Shown: piece after piece, positions 51,293 through 60,537 of the stretch | How the letters are laid out: each line of letters starts with the position of its first letter | Numbering within the stretch: position 1 is the stretch's first letter | NCBI RefSeq assembly: GCF_004364335.1 | Contig: NZ_SOCR01000004.1 | Location: 310,001-374,000, forward strand | Direction: 5' to 3' | From: Pseudomonas graminis | GTDB lineage: Bacteria; Pseudomonadota; Gammaproteobacteria; Pseudomonadales; Pseudomonadaceae | Length of the DNA: 64,000 bases | The notes under the pieces: model-generated | Seen by the model: the letters and a program-made list of their open reading frames with translations, nothing else | Databases searched by the model: none | Told to the model about the DNA's origin: nothing | Position numbers and translations under genes: made by a program

Positions 51293-51648
51293 CCGTGGCC
51301 CTTGCCGATTTGCTGGCGATGGATCTCATCAAGAAGCACTTGCGCGTCGATTCGGCGGATGAGGACGATCTGATCGAGCTGTACGCGGAGTCGGCACTGG
51401 CTTGGGCTCTCTGGTACTGCGACAACCATCAACTCGCCACCGCAGCCGACATCCCGGCAAGCTTCAAATCTGCGCTTCTGCTGCTGATCGGCCACTCCTA
51501 CACGAATCGTGAAGCTGTGCTGGTCGGCACATCGGCGGAAGTTCTGCCGATGGGTGTTGGTCCGCTTCTATGGTCTTCGCGCAGCCTGGCAGACAGCAAA
51601 CCGCAGGAGGAATACCCATGCGCGCCGGCGATCTCCGTCATCGGGTGA
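51289..51648 (+). CDS. Head-tail connector (gp6-like)
   Basis: 119 aa: VALADLLAMDLIKKHLRVDS, then DEDDLIELYAESALAWALWY and GHSYTNREAVLVG. This is the HK97 gp6 fold that extends the portal. Overlaps the upstream ORF by 4 bp and the downstream head-closure gene by 31 bp. Confidence 0.88.
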   Translation: MTVALADLLAMDLIKKHLRVDSADEDDLIELYAESALAWALWYCDNHQLATAADIPASFKSALLLLIGHSYTNREAVLVGTSAEVLPMGVGPLLWSSRSLADSKPQEEYPCAPAISVIG

Positions 51649-51950
51649 CCTTCGAGCAGAAGGTCGTCACCAACGACCCCGTTTCTAACGAAGAGCTGGT
51701 GTCGTGGGTGGAATTTGCCTCGGTATGGGCCGCAATCAGGGATTTAAGCGTGCGCGAGTTCATCTCGGCGCAGTCCACCCAGTCCGAGGTCACTTGCAGG
51801 ATCGTGACGCGATACCGTGACGGCTTCGACGCTGCCATGCGCGCTCGCCATGACGGCAGGATCTACAACTTGCACGGGATTTTGAGAGATCCCGTGTCTG
51901 GTAAGGAGTACTTGAGCTTCCCAGCCAGTGAGGGCACGAACGATGGGTGA
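51618..51950 (+). CDS. Head closure protein (SPP1 gp16/HK97 gp7-like)
   Basis: 110 aa: MRAGDLRHRVTFEQKVVTND, then WAAIRDLSVREFISAQSTQS, the small beta-barrel of head-closure proteins. ATG at 51618 after CAGGAGGAA. Connects the connector to the tail. Confidence 0.88.
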   Translation: MRAGDLRHRVTFEQKVVTNDPVSNEELVSWVEFASVWAAIRDLSVREFISAQSTQSEVTCRIVTRYRDGFDAAMRARHDGRIYNLHGILRDPVSGKEYLSFPASEGTNDG

Positions 51951-52386
51951 TCGGGTTGAGTACAAGCTCAGGGGAGCGGACGAGTTATCTGCCCGGTTCC
52001 GTGGGCTGACCGAGGAGATGCGCCGCAAGGTCGTCACGCCGGCGGCCAAGGATGCAATGGAGCTCGTTCTCGCGGACGCCAAGGACCGGGCAGCGCGGAT
52101 CGATGACCCGGAAACGTCGAACTACATCCCGAAGAACCTCGCGATCGTTGAACGCAAGGCAATCGGCGTGGAAGTGGGCGCAGTTGTGATGTCTGTCGGT
52201 GTGCGGAAGCGCAGCCGGGGGCAGGGCGGTGGCAATACGTTCTATTGGTGGTGGGTTGAGCTCGGCACCGAGAAGAATCGCGCAAAGCCATTCCTGCGGC
52301 CCGCGCTAGCCAATAACCGCGAGGCCGTGTTCAAGGAGTTTCTCGGGTCGGCCAAGTACCAACTGATCAAACTCGGGGTGAACTGA
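51943..52386 (+). CDS. Tail completion protein, HK97 gp10 family
   Basis: 147 aa: VEYKLRGADELSARFRGLTE, then KRSRGQGGGNTFYWWWVELG and RAKPFLRPALANNREAVFKE, typical of gp10-type neck/tail-completion proteins. Overlaps the upstream stop and the downstream start. Confidence 0.88.
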   Translation: MGDRVEYKLRGADELSARFRGLTEEMRRKVVTPAAKDAMELVLADAKDRAARIDDPETSNYIPKNLAIVERKAIGVEVGAVVMSVGVRKRSRGQGGGNTFYWWWVELGTEKNRAKPFLRPALANNREAVFKEFLGSAKYQLIKLGVN

Positions 52387-52751
52387 TGATGGCTCCCATC
52401 GTGGCTGTCTGCAAAGCGGACCCTGCGGTAACGGCGCTGCTCGGGGATGCTCCCATGCGCCTCTACCCGCACGGACAGGCTGATCAGAACGTCGCCAAGC
52501 CGTACGCCGTGTGGCAGGTGGTCAGCGGCTCACCCGTCAATTACATCAACGGCCAGCCGGACGTCGACCGGTATGGCCTGCAGATCGATGTCTACGCCAC
52601 AACGGCTGTGTCTGCCGATGCGGTCGTCTCTGCCATGCGCAAAGCCATCGGAAAGCGGGCCTACATTACCGGTTTCGGCGTCGACACCGTGGACACCGCC
52701 ACCAAGAACTACCGCAAAGGTTTCGATGTTGCCTGGCTGGTGAGTACATAG
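52386..52751 (+). CDS. Tail completion/terminator protein (DUF3168)
   Basis: 121 aa DUF3168 protein: YPHGQADQNVAKPYAVWQVV, then VDRYGLQIDVYATTAVSADA. It resembles the lambda U/HK97 gp10-type tail terminator family. Followed by an intrinsic terminator. Confidence 0.85.
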   Translation: MMAPIVAVCKADPAVTALLGDAPMRLYPHGQADQNVAKPYAVWQVVSGSPVNYINGQPDVDRYGLQIDVYATTAVSADAVVSAMRKAIGKRAYITGFGVDTVDTATKNYRKGFDVAWLVST

Positions 52752-52772
52752 CCGGAAAACCTGAAAGAACGA

Positions 52773-52794
52773 CCCGCCCCGGCGGGTTTTTTTA
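52773..52794 (+). terminator. Intrinsic terminator before the tail tube gene
   Basis: ACCCGCC / GGCGGGT stem with a tight loop and a seven-T tail, inside the late operon. Confidence 0.85.
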
Positions 52795-52838
52795 TGCCCG
52801 CCAATATGTGATTTCGCAGGAAATCTGGGAGTACCAAA

Positions 52839-53567
52839 TTGACCATTAATGTCCAGGGCACGGAGCTTTTCGCGATCGACCCGGCCAATAACACCATCCT
52901 CGATGTGGGCTGCTTTACCACGCTTGATGGCATCGACACTTCGGTCGCGCAAGTCGACGTGACGTGCACCAAATCGAAAGGGCGTGAATACGAAGCCGGT
53001 CTTGCTGAACCAGGTTCGGCTTCGTTCGGCTTGAACATCGACCCCAAGAACCCGGTTCACCTTCGCCTGCACCAGTTGAAGACCGCTGGCACGAAGCTCA
53101 AGTGGGTTGTGGGCTGGTCGGACGGCTACAACTTCGACACCGAAGAAGGCATCCAGCCTCTTATCGGCACGCCAGGCGGTCTTTCAGCGCTGGTGCTGAA
53201 CTCGGCGGGCGCCGGCTACACCACCGCTCCTACGGTGGCTATCACCGGCGGCGGTGGCACCGGCGCGACGGCGACGGCCCAGATCGCGAACGGCAAAGTC
53301 ACTGGCTTCACCATCACCAACGAAGGCACCGGTTACACCAGCGCGCCGACCGTGACGCTCACAGGTGGCTCTGGTACCGGTGCAACGGCCCGCGCGTTGG
53401 TGGAGACCGAGATCGACTTCGACCTGCCAAACACCCGCACCTGGCTCACCTTCGAAGGCTACATGAACAGTTTCCCGTTCACGTTCGGCCTGGGCGACGT
53501 CGTCAAATCCACCGTTGGCATCCAGGTTTCGGGCGAGCCCGTTCTGGTCGCCAAGAGCGCGCCGTAA
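52839..53567 (+). CDS. Major tail tube protein with internal repeat domain
   Basis: 242 aa; TTG start behind GGGAG. The first about 110 and last about 55 residues fit a lambda V-like tail tube. Between them (about 115-185) a repeated Gly/Thr-rich segment occurs twice: [20 protein letters not shown] and [20 protein letters not shown], separated by about 35 residues. This looks like a surface-exposed beta insertion, comparable to Ig-like decorations on tail tubes. Confidence 0.85.
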   Translation: MTINVQGTELFAIDPANNTILDVGCFTTLDGIDTSVAQVDVTCTKSKGREYEAGLAEPGSASFGLNIDPKNPVHLRLHQLKTAGTKLKWVVGWSDGYNFDTEEGIQPLIGTPGGLSALVLNSAGAGYTTAPTVAITGGGGTGATATAQIANGKVTGFTITNEGTGYTSAPTVTLTGGSGTGATARALVETEIDFDLPNTRTWLTFEGYMNSFPFTFGLGDVVKSTVGIQVSGEPVLVAKSAP

Positions 53568-53576
53568 GGAATACCC

Positions 53577-54011
53577 ATGGATCTGAATATTGCTTCGCTC
53601 AAAGCGTCCGGCGCTTTCATCTCGGCACCGCAGAAGAAAGAAGTCAGCTGGCACGCCAACGGTAAGCCCCAGAAAGCCACCGTTTACGTGCTGCAGGAGT
53701 CGTTCCTTTCGCTGACCCAGCGCTGGGATGCGCAGGACCGTGGCGGCGACTTGGCCGCCCAGCGCATCGCCTCCTGCATCACCGACAAAGACGGTGTGCC
53801 GGTGTTTACCGTCGAGGACGTGGTCGGCGGGCCAGAAACAGGTCACGGCCCGCTGTGCGCGGAGCTGGCGATTGTGCTGCTCGCCGCTATCGGAGAAGTC
53901 AACAAGGTTCCGGAGGGCGCGCTCGAAAAAAAATCCAACCCGAGGAAGAGCTCTGGCACGAGCTCGCCATCGTCCTCGGCACCACGATCGCGGAAGCAAA
54001 GCAAAGAATGA
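53577..54011 (+). CDS. Tail assembly chaperone G (unshifted product)
   Basis: 144 aa from zero-frame reading. Position between tail tube and tape measure, and the A-rich slip at 53926-53933, identify it as lambda G-type chaperone. The last 25 zero-frame residues are Ser/Arg/Lys-rich. Confidence 0.85.
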   Translation: MDLNIASLKASGAFISAPQKKEVSWHANGKPQKATVYVLQESFLSLTQRWDAQDRGGDLAAQRIASCITDKDGVPVFTVEDVVGGPETGHGPLCAELAIVLLAAIGEVNKVPEGALEKKSNPRKSSGTSSPSSSAPRSRKQSKE

Positions 54012-54238
54012 CCTACGTCGAGGCGATGGACTGGATGCGGTACCGGCTTCAAACCGGTTCGCTGAATCTGGGCCTTCGCCTCGATGAGGGTTTCGCGCTG
54101 CTGGCCACGGTGTTCAACAACGTCATGGGCGGTAAAGCCAAGTTTTCGGACTACATGCCGGCCCGGGGTTTTAAAGACGCCCCGAAAGCTGCCACGCCGC
54201 AGGATATGTTGGCGCTATTGCAGCGCGTGAAGGGGTGA
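53577..54238 (+). CDS. Tail assembly chaperone GT (product of -1 frameshift)
   Basis: About 220 aa. After 119 zero-frame codons the ribosome slips back one base on the eight-A run and continues into the frame that ends at 54238: ALEKKIQPEEELWHELAIVL, then YVEAMDWMRYRLQTGSL, the T-like part. In lambda, G and GT are needed in a fixed ratio for tape-measure assembly. Start of the shifted part is near 53933. Confidence 0.82.
53926..53933 (+). promoter_or_regulatory. Programmed -1 frameshift slippery run (A8)
   Basis: GAAAAAAAAT: eight As read GAA AAA AAA in zero frame; a -1 slip gives the T-like frame. An A AAA AAA heptamer fits the X XXY YYZ slip rule. Confidence 0.85.
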
Positions 54239-54241
54239 TTT

Positions 54242-57151
54242 ATGGCTGTTGATTCGCTAGGCCAGTTGACGGTCGATCTGGTGGCGAACACCGGCGGCTT
54301 CGAAAAAGGGATGGACCGTGCCCAGCGCTCTCTCAAGTCGGCCACCCGCGAAGCCGAGAAGCAGGCCAAGCAGCTTGATAACTTGGTTGGCCAGATTGAT
54401 CCGGTAGTGGGTGCCTATGGCCGCCTCGACAAGATGGAAGAGCAGCTGCGCAAGCACCGTGCAGCGGGCCGCTTGGACAAAAGTGACTTCGATGAGTACC
54501 TGAAGAAGCTCAACGACCAGCGCGACGCCATCGGCAAGACCGACACGGTCATGACCAAAGGCACGATGTCGGCCAAAGCGTACAACGCCGCGCTGCGCGG
54601 CGTGCCAGCTCAGTTCACCGATATCGCTGTGTCGCTGCAAGGTGGTCAAGCCCCGCTGACGGTCTTCCTGCAGCAGGGCGGTCAGCTCAAAGACATGTTC
54701 GGCGGCATCGGACCAGCAGCCAAGGCGTTGTCGGGCTACGTGATGGGGCTGATCAACCCTTTCACGGTCGCCGCAGCTGCGGCCGCCGTGCTGGCGCTGG
54801 CCTACAAGCAGGGCAGTGAGGAGGCGACGGCGTATAACGCGGCACTCGCGATGACGGGTAACACCGCCGGCGCGAGCGCAAACGGCCTGGCCGATATGGC
54901 TCGTCAAGTCGCTCAGTCGGGCGGCACTGTCGGCAAGGCAGCGGAGGTTCTGGCGCAGTTGGCCAGCTCTACGCGGATCCCTGTCACAGCCTTCGAGTCG
55001 ATTGCGGAAGCCGCGATAAAATTCCAGTCGGCGACAGGTGTCGCGGCGGACGAGACGGTCAAGAACTTCGAGCGCATCGCCAAGGACCCGGTCGCGGAAA
55101 TTCTGAAGCTCAACGAGTCGATGAATTTTCTGACGGCGACGACCTACGAGAACATCAGGTCGCTGCAGGAGCAGGGCAAAACGCAGGATGCAGCGGCGGT
55201 CGCTACGGCGGCCTATGAAGACGGGCTGAACCGCACCTCGACATCGATCAAGAACAACCTCGGCACACTGGAGTCCGCATGGGCTGGCGTCATGTCCGCC
55301 GCAAAACTGGCATGGGACGCCGCGCTCAATGTCGGCCGGGAGGACACGCTCGACCAGCAGATCAAGAAACTGGACGAGCAGCTCGATGCAATTGCGGCCA
55401 ATGCCGCGAAACGCAACCAGCGTAACGCCAAAGGCCAGCTCGTCGACCCGATGAGCAACCTGACCCCAGATGACTCGTTCCGCAAGGAAGCGCTCGAGCG
55501 AGAAAAAACTGACAAGCTTGTTCAGAAGGCTGAAGAGGATCGTCGGGCCGCTTCGAAAGGGTTTGCGCAGCAACAACAGCAGCAGGCGCTGGACGATCAG
55601 CTCAAGCTGGACAAACTCCGCAAGGAAACGGAGAGCAACGCCGACAAGCGCGCCCGGGAGCTCGCCGACTACCGGCTGCTGGTGGAACGACGGATCGTCC
55701 AGGCTCGCAAGACCGGCGACAAATCCCTGGTGCTCTCGCCAGATCAGCAGGCGAAGGACATCGCCGCAATCAACGAAAAGTACAAGGACCCCAAGGCTCC
55801 GAAGACGCCGCAGTATCGAGAGGATGCCGGCACCAAGGCGTTGGACGCGGCACGGCAGCAATATGCAGCGCTTAAACAGCAGAGCGCACTGATCGGCGAC
55901 CAGAACGCAGCCAGTCAGACCCTCGGCGCCAATGCGAAGAAGTTGGTCGAGTGGGAGCAGCAGCTCGCCGATATCAAGAACAAGAAGACGCTGACGGCTG
56001 ATCAAAAATCGCTGCTGGCCAGCTCGGACCTCTACACCGCCCAACTCAAGCGAAACGCCGCGCTCGAGGCGGAGAACACGCTGCGCGAAAAGGCGCTGGA
56101 CACCCAGCGAAAGCTCGCTGCTTTCGACGAGAACTTGCGCAACCAGCTCAGCAGCGCGCAGCAGGGCCTGGACAACAACCTTGCCGGCGCCGGTCTGGGC
56201 GATGTTCAAAGGCAGCGGCTGCAGGAACAGCGAAACATCCAGCAGTCCTATCAGTCGCAGCTCGACAAGCTGACCTCCGACTACAACAAGAGCAACAAGG
56301 ACCAGTTCAGCACCGAGCTCTACGACAAGGAAACGGCATCGCTGAAAAGCGCGCTGGATCAGCGCCTGGCGATGCAACGGCAATATTACGTCGACGTGGA
56401 CAAGGCCCAGAGCGATTGGACCGTCGGAGCCTCGTCTGCGTACCAGGACTATCTGCAAAGCGCCAAGGACGTCGCGGGCCAGACCAAGAGCCTGTTTACC
56501 GGAGTGTTCAGCGGCCTTGAGGATTCGGTCGTGAACTTCGCCATGACCGGTAAAGCCTCGATCGCCGATTTCACCAAATCGGTTCTGGCTGACTTGGCCC
56601 GGATCGCCGCGCGGCAGGCCGTTGCATCAGGAAGCAGCGCACTCCTTGGGCTGGCGACGACTGCAGCTACCACGTACTTCGGTGGCGGGTCTTCTGGCTC
56701 GACTCAGACCGGGTATACAGGCGCCGCTTACCAGAGCTGGCTCTCCGCGCAGCACTGGGATGGCGGCTACACCGGCGACGGCGGGAAATACGAGCCGATG
56801 GGTGTCGTTCACGGCGGAGAGGTCGTTATCCGCAAGGAAGTGGTTCAGCAGCCCGGGATGCGTCAGTACCTCGAGCGCCTGAACAAGTCCGGGAAGCCGG
56901 GTTACGCGGACGGTGGCTATGTAGGCCTGGCTTCGGGCGGGTCTGCGGCCACTGGCCCGGCCAACGCCGCCGGATCTGTAGTCATTCAACAGAACTTTAC
57001 AGTGCCCAGCGCGGCAAACGACTCGTCGGCGAAAGACATGCAGGCGGTCGGGCAGGCTTATGCCGATACCGCAAAACGCGGCGCTCAGCAGGCGATCGCT
57101 GAAGAGCTTCGGCCAGGCGGGGCAATTTGGAGGACCATCAATGGCCGTTGA
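54242..57151 (+). CDS. Tail tape measure protein
   Basis: 969 aa, the longest complete gene in the window. N-terminal lambda-type tape-measure region ([20 protein letters not shown]), a hydrophobic stretch ([19 protein letters not shown]), long helical/coiled-coil centre with Gln/Lys/Glu, and a C-terminal domain ([18 protein letters not shown]) that likely interacts with the tip. Sets tail length; the helical length suggests a siphovirus tail of ordinary size. Confidence 0.93.
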   Translation: MAVDSLGQLTVDLVANTGGFEKGMDRAQRSLKSATREAEKQAKQLDNLVGQIDPVVGAYGRLDKMEEQLRKHRAAGRLDKSDFDEYLKKLNDQRDAIGKTDTVMTKGTMSAKAYNAALRGVPAQFTDIAVSLQGGQAPLTVFLQQGGQLKDMFGGIGPAAKALSGYVMGLINPFTVAAAAAAVLALAYKQGSEEATAYNAALAMTGNTAGASANGLADMARQVAQSGGTVGKAAEVLAQLASSTRIPVTAFESIAEAAIKFQSATGVAADETVKNFERIAKDPVAEILKLNESMNFLTATTYENIRSLQEQGKTQDAAAVATAAYEDGLNRTSTSIKNNLGTLESAWAGVMSAAKLAWDAALNVGREDTLDQQIKKLDEQLDAIAANAAKRNQRNAKGQLVDPMSNLTPDDSFRKEALEREKTDKLVQKAEEDRRAASKGFAQQQQQQALDDQLKLDKLRKETESNADKRARELADYRLLVERRIVQARKTGDKSLVLSPDQQAKDIAAINEKYKDPKAPKTPQYREDAGTKALDAARQQYAALKQQSALIGDQNAASQTLGANAKKLVEWEQQLADIKNKKTLTADQKSLLASSDLYTAQLKRNAALEAENTLREKALDTQRKLAAFDENLRNQLSSAQQGLDNNLAGAGLGDVQRQRLQEQRNIQQSYQSQLDKLTSDYNKSNKDQFSTELYDKETASLKSALDQRLAMQRQYYVDVDKAQSDWTVGASSAYQDYLQSAKDVAGQTKSLFTGVFSGLEDSVVNFAMTGKASIADFTKSVLADLARIAARQAVASGSSALLGLATTAATTYFGGGSSGSTQTGYTGAAYQSWLSAQHWDGGYTGDGGKYEPMGVVHGGEVVIRKEVVQQPGMRQYLERLNKSGKPGYADGGYVGLASGGSAATGPANAAGSVVIQQNFTVPSAANDSSAKDMQAVGQAYADTAKRGAQQAIAEELRPGGAIWRTINGR

Positions 57152-57479
57152 GACATTCACCTGGTGTCCGAAACTGGAGACGACCAGCGCGCCCGAATAC
57201 CGGACCAGATCGAGCAAATTCGGCAACGGTTACGAGCAGGTGGTCGGCGACGGGCCTAACAACAAAGTCGATGTGTGGCCTCTGACATTCGTTGTGCGCG
57301 AGGCCGTTGCGCTTGAGATTAAAGCGTTTCTTGATCGGCACGCCGGGTTCAAGTCGTTCTTCTGGACGCCACCACTCGGCGAGATGAGCTTCTACCGGGC
57401 ATCAGCCCCCACTGTCTCGCCGAATGGCGCAGGCTTTTACACCCTGACAACCACGTTCACCCAGTCATTCATCCCATAG
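57141..57479 (+). CDS. Minor tail protein M-like
   Basis: 112 aa: [20 protein letters not shown], then [16 protein letters not shown] and [16 protein letters not shown], a DUF2460/phage minor tail M protein. Overlaps the tape measure stop by 11 bp. Confidence 0.9.
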   Translation: MAVETFTWCPKLETTSAPEYRTRSSKFGNGYEQVVGDGPNNKVDVWPLTFVVREAVALEIKAFLDRHAGFKSFFWTPPLGEMSFYRASAPTVSPNGAGFYTLTTTFTQSFIP

Positions 57480-57486
57480 GTAAAAC

Positions 57487-58236
57487 ATGCCGCTGATCAA
57501 CGATATACAGGTGCTCGAACCTGGGAGTGAAGTGCTGCTGTTTGAATTGGATGGGTCTGATTTCGGCGCGGATGTGTTGCGGTTTCACGGTCACTCCATC
57601 CCGTACACAGCCGCCGAGTTGATCGCTGCTGGCGCCGATGCCGATCAGCTGCTTGCAAAAGCGATCTGGTGGCGGGGGGAGGAATACGGCGCCTGGCCGA
57701 TGCAGATCGACGGCATCGAGGCGACCGGCGACGGTACGGCTGTGCGGCCGACGCTGTCTGTGGGCAACGTCAACGGCCGTATCACCGCGTTGTGTCTAGC
57801 GTTTGAAGACCTGCTGGATTTCAAGCTGACGATGCGGCACACGCTGGGCACGTATCTCGATGCCGAGAACTTCCCCGCCGGCAACCCCGACGCGGATCCC
57901 TCGCAGGAGACGATCGAGGTCTGGTTTCTGGACCAAAAGACATCGGAGAACGGGTCGAGCGTGTCGTGGGAGTTGGCGAGCCCGGGCGATGTGGGTGGTG
58001 AATCCATCGGGCGGCAGATGACGACGCTGTGCCACTGGTGCCTGACTAGTGGGTACCGCGGCCCCAACTGCAATTACACCGGCCCATACCGGGACAAGGA
58101 TGGAAACCTCACCGACGATCCAGAGAAGGACGAGTGCGACGCGACTCTGGGGCGTGGTTGTGTGCCTCGCTTCGGTGAGGGCAACCCCTTGCCGTTTGGC
58201 GGCTTCCCTGCCGTTTCTCTAATCGCCAGGAGCTGA
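57487..58236 (+). CDS. Minor tail protein L-like
   Basis: 249 aa. N-terminal fold as lambda L (FELDGSDFGADVLRFHGHSI) and a C-terminal Cys cluster CHWCLTSGYRGPNC ... CDATLGRGC that in lambda L coordinates an iron-sulfur cluster. Lies between M and K. Confidence 0.9.
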   Translation: MPLINDIQVLEPGSEVLLFELDGSDFGADVLRFHGHSIPYTAAELIAAGADADQLLAKAIWWRGEEYGAWPMQIDGIEATGDGTAVRPTLSVGNVNGRITALCLAFEDLLDFKLTMRHTLGTYLDAENFPAGNPDADPSQETIEVWFLDQKTSENGSSVSWELASPGDVGGESIGRQMTTLCHWCLTSGYRGPNCNYTGPYRDKDGNLTDDPEKDECDATLGRGCVPRFGEGNPLPFGGFPAVSLIARS

Positions 58237-58238
58237 CC

Positions 58239-58997
58239 ATGCTGAAACATATTCTCAAGGCGGTTCAGGCGCACGCCGCCACCGATTACCCTCGCGAGTG
58301 TTGCGGTCTGCTGATCAGCATCGGGCGAAAACAGCAGTACATCCCGTGCACGAACACTGCGGCTGATCCAAATGAAGAGTTTCGGATCTCGCCGGAGGAT
58401 TACGCCGCGGCAGAGGACCTGGGCGAGGTGATCGGCATCGTCCACTCGCATCCGGACGCCACGAGCAGGCCTTCGCCGCGCGATCTGGCGATGTGCGAGG
58501 CGACGGAGTTACCCTGGCACATCCTCAGCTGGCCTGAAGGTGATCTGCGAACCATCGTTCCCACCGGCAACACGCCGCTGCTCTGGCGTCCCTTTGTGCA
58601 CGGTGCCTGGGATTGCTGGCAGGTCTGCGCTGATTGGTACAAGCGCGAATGGGGGCTGGAGTTCGAAGCCTTCAAGCGTGAGGACGGTTGGTGGGAGCAG
58701 GCCGACAGCCCGAGCCTATACGAGCAGGCGTACAAGTCGGCTGGGTTTGAGCGTGTCGGCACACCGCAGCGGGGGGACATGGTTGTCATGGAAGTCGGGC
58801 GCACGAAACATCCGAACCACGCTGGCATTTACCTCGGCGCAGATCCGATCTTGCCCAGCGAGCCGGCTGCCGTGCACGGCGCTGGGCCTTTCCTGCTCCA
58901 CCACCTGTACGGCAGGCCATCGGAGATCATCATCTTCGGCGGCCCATGGCACGACAGAACACGCCTGATCCTCAGGCATAAGGACGCAAAACAGTGA
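58239..58997 (+). CDS. Tail assembly protein K-like (JAB/MPN + NlpC/P60)
   Basis: 252 aa. N-terminal JAB/Mov34 metalloprotease (YPRECCGLLISIGRKQQYIP, then VHSHPDATSRPSPRD with the HxH...D zinc motif). C-terminal NlpC/P60 peptidase (WDCWQVCADWYKREW with the catalytic Cys, then KHPNHAGIYLGAD His). It could cleave peptidoglycan at infection and processes the tail; it is the only peptidoglycan-hydrolase-like protein I see. Confidence 0.92.
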   Translation: MLKHILKAVQAHAATDYPRECCGLLISIGRKQQYIPCTNTAADPNEEFRISPEDYAAAEDLGEVIGIVHSHPDATSRPSPRDLAMCEATELPWHILSWPEGDLRTIVPTGNTPLLWRPFVHGAWDCWQVCADWYKREWGLEFEAFKREDGWWEQADSPSLYEQAYKSAGFERVGTPQRGDMVVMEVGRTKHPNHAGIYLGADPILPSEPAAVHGAGPFLLHHLYGRPSEIIIFGGPWHDRTRLILRHKDAKQ

Positions 58998-59021
58998 ACG
59001 GCCCATCCGCGGTAGAGGTTT

Positions 59022-59156
59022 ATGAAAAAAAGTCATGAAGAGAAATCGGCTGAAGGAGCTAAGGCTTTGTTGACACGCAACAAGCCTTCGCTAGCAGATT
59101 ACGCAGTCGCCGCACAAGTCATTGCTACCGCACTTTACCTTCAGACGCAGCGATGA
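59022..59156 (+). CDS. Possible small phage protein (44 aa)
   Basis: 44 aa: MKKSHEEKSAEGAKALLTRN, then PSLADYAVAAQVIATALYLQ. GGTAGAGG lies upstream. It overlaps the convergent gene at 59125 by 32 bp. No homology seen. Confidence 0.35.
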   Translation: MKKSHEEKSAEGAKALLTRNKPSLADYAVAAQVIATALYLQTQR

Positions 59157-59349
59157 AGCTGTGGATTGTCTTGTCGTAGATATCCTGATTAAGTTTGTTA
59201 TTGCTTTGCTGAATATCTTGCACCTTTTGCACATGCCGCTTTAACGCTTCGTCCGTCAGCGCTCCCGATTCGGCCAGGGCGCTGATCAGGGCTAGTAGTG
59301 CGTCTTGCGTTGCCATAGATGCTGCTGCTTGTGCATGTTCATAACTCAT
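59125..59349 (-). CDS. Small accessory phage protein on the minus strand (74 aa)
   Basis: 74 aa, helical (ATQDALLALISALAESGALT, then LKRHVQKVQDIQQSNNKLNQ). An excellent AGGAGG lies just upstream of the start at 59349. Opposite orientation to the tail genes suggests independent expression from a lysogen. Not recognised. Confidence 0.65.
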   Translation of the reverse strand: MSYEHAQAAASMATQDALLALISALAESGALTDEALKRHVQKVQDIQQSNNKLNQDIYDKTIHSFIAASEGKVR

Positions 59350-59567
59350 ATAGACCTCCTAGGTCATATTGCCCCGGTCCATGGGCTTGCAGGCAACGGC
59401 CCGGAGCGATTCGCTGAAGGCGCAAAGCTACTACGGAGGGATCCGATTCGGTTACTGAGCGTTTGTCCAGCGGTGGATGTTCGAACAGGACCTTGCTGTA
59501 AAGCTTGCTTAGCTTTATAGCTGTGGTATCAATGGGCAGAACTCTGATGGAACAAAAGGATGACGCA

Positions 59568-60077
59568 ATGGACTTAGAAGCGGTAAAAGATCTGCGAGTG
59601 GCATTTGTCAGCTTTACCCAGGATGATTTTGACTGTTTGGTAAGCGAATCCTTTTTGCTACTGCCCAGAATGGCGCTCAGTGACATCACCGATCTGGACT
59701 TTGTGGTTATGCACTACGGACACACTCCCTATTGGGTTGCCAAGATAGAGGAGGTTGCCTACCTTAAAAGTGCGGGAAACACTGTGCAGATCAGATGCTC
59801 TGAAGTTCGCAATGTCTGGGATAGTGAAGCAGCAAAGGCTGAGCTTAAAAAGGTTTATCGTAATTTCGACGGTTCGCGGCCTTCAGTCGTTGCTTGCTCG
59901 TCAAATCAATTCTTTGCCCTCGGCACTACGGTGCAAATGAAGGTAAAAGCACCTGGGCTTGGCGGGTTGAGCTTGAAAAGAGCGATCGCGGAGATTGCAG
60001 ACACTTACGGCGTTCTGTCGTCTCAAGTTGAGATCAGTATCACCGCTGTCGAGCGAGATTATTTGAGTCAAACCTGA
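59568..60077 (+). CDS. Accessory phage protein in the tail module (169 aa)
   Basis: 169 aa from an ATG 7 bp after AAGGA; in-frame ATGs at 59532 and 59547 are alternatives. Soluble, alpha/beta-like: LRVAFVSFTQDDFDCLVSES, WVAKIEEVAYLKSAGNTVQI, then LSLKRAIAEIADTYGVLSSQ. No family recognised. It is followed by its own hairpin terminator, so it behaves as a moron inserted between K and I. Confidence 0.6.
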   Translation: MDLEAVKDLRVAFVSFTQDDFDCLVSESFLLLPRMALSDITDLDFVVMHYGHTPYWVAKIEEVAYLKSAGNTVQIRCSEVRNVWDSEAAKAELKKVYRNFDGSRPSVVACSSNQFFALGTTVQMKVKAPGLGGLSLKRAIAEIADTYGVLSSQVEISITAVERDYLSQT

Positions 60078-60101
60078 GCCCAACCCAGCGTTGGACTTTT
60101 T
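60077..60101 (+). terminator. Terminator after the 169-aa cargo gene
   Basis: AGCCCAAC / GTTGGACT (one mismatch) with a CCAGC loop and TTTTT. Confidence 0.65.
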
Positions 60102-60151
60102 GCATCAAGCCGCCAGTGCTACCCTCGGCCCTTCTTAAATGAGGGACCATT

Positions 60152-60496
60152 ATGCGAATTTTGGTTGTAGCGCTGGCAGCTGCTGCCCTGCTGGCTGCCT
60201 GTTCCAGTCCATCAGACCTGATGTCGTCGCCAGCAAATTTAACCGTTACCACTTCGAAATCGGCAAAAGCCTATGCGTTATGTGTGTTTCCAGAATGGCA
60301 AGAACACAGCACCGCGGCGGTCATGAGCGAAACCGCCAAAGGCTATAGGATCGTGAACGGCTTCGGCCAACAAACGGACGATGTTCTCGACATCACAACT
60401 ACCCAGGCTGGCGCTGTCGGAAAGCTCTATCAGCGGGTTGCCTGGTCTCAACTCGGGCGATCATCGCTGAGGGATTCCATGCAGAAGTGCAGATAA
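60152..60496 (+). CDS. Phage-encoded lipoprotein (114 aa)
   Basis: 114 aa with a lipoprotein signal, VVALAAAALLAAC-S (Cys17), then a small secreted domain (AKAYALCVFPEWQEHSTAAV, ... LRDSMQKC with a possible Cys pair). Outer-membrane or periplasmic. Phage lipoproteins between tail genes (for example lambda Bor-type) can alter serum resistance or block superinfection; function here is inferred only. Its own terminator follows. Confidence 0.7.
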   Translation: MRILVVALAAAALLAACSSPSDLMSSPANLTVTTSKSAKAYALCVFPEWQEHSTAAVMSETAKGYRIVNGFGQQTDDVLDITTTQAGAVGKLYQRVAWSQLGRSSLRDSMQKCR

Positions 60497-60500
60497 TTAG

Positions 60501-60526
60501 AAGCCGCCATTAGGCGGCTTTCTTTT
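60501..60526 (+). terminator. Terminator after the lipoprotein gene
   Basis: AAGCCGCC / GGCGGCTT stem with an ATTA-type loop and a T-rich run TCTTTT. Confidence 0.85.
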
Positions 60527-60537
60527 GCGAGGTGAAA

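Noticed and set aside
54257..56458. 733-aa minus-strand ORF
   Set aside because: Antisense shadow of the tape measure gene.
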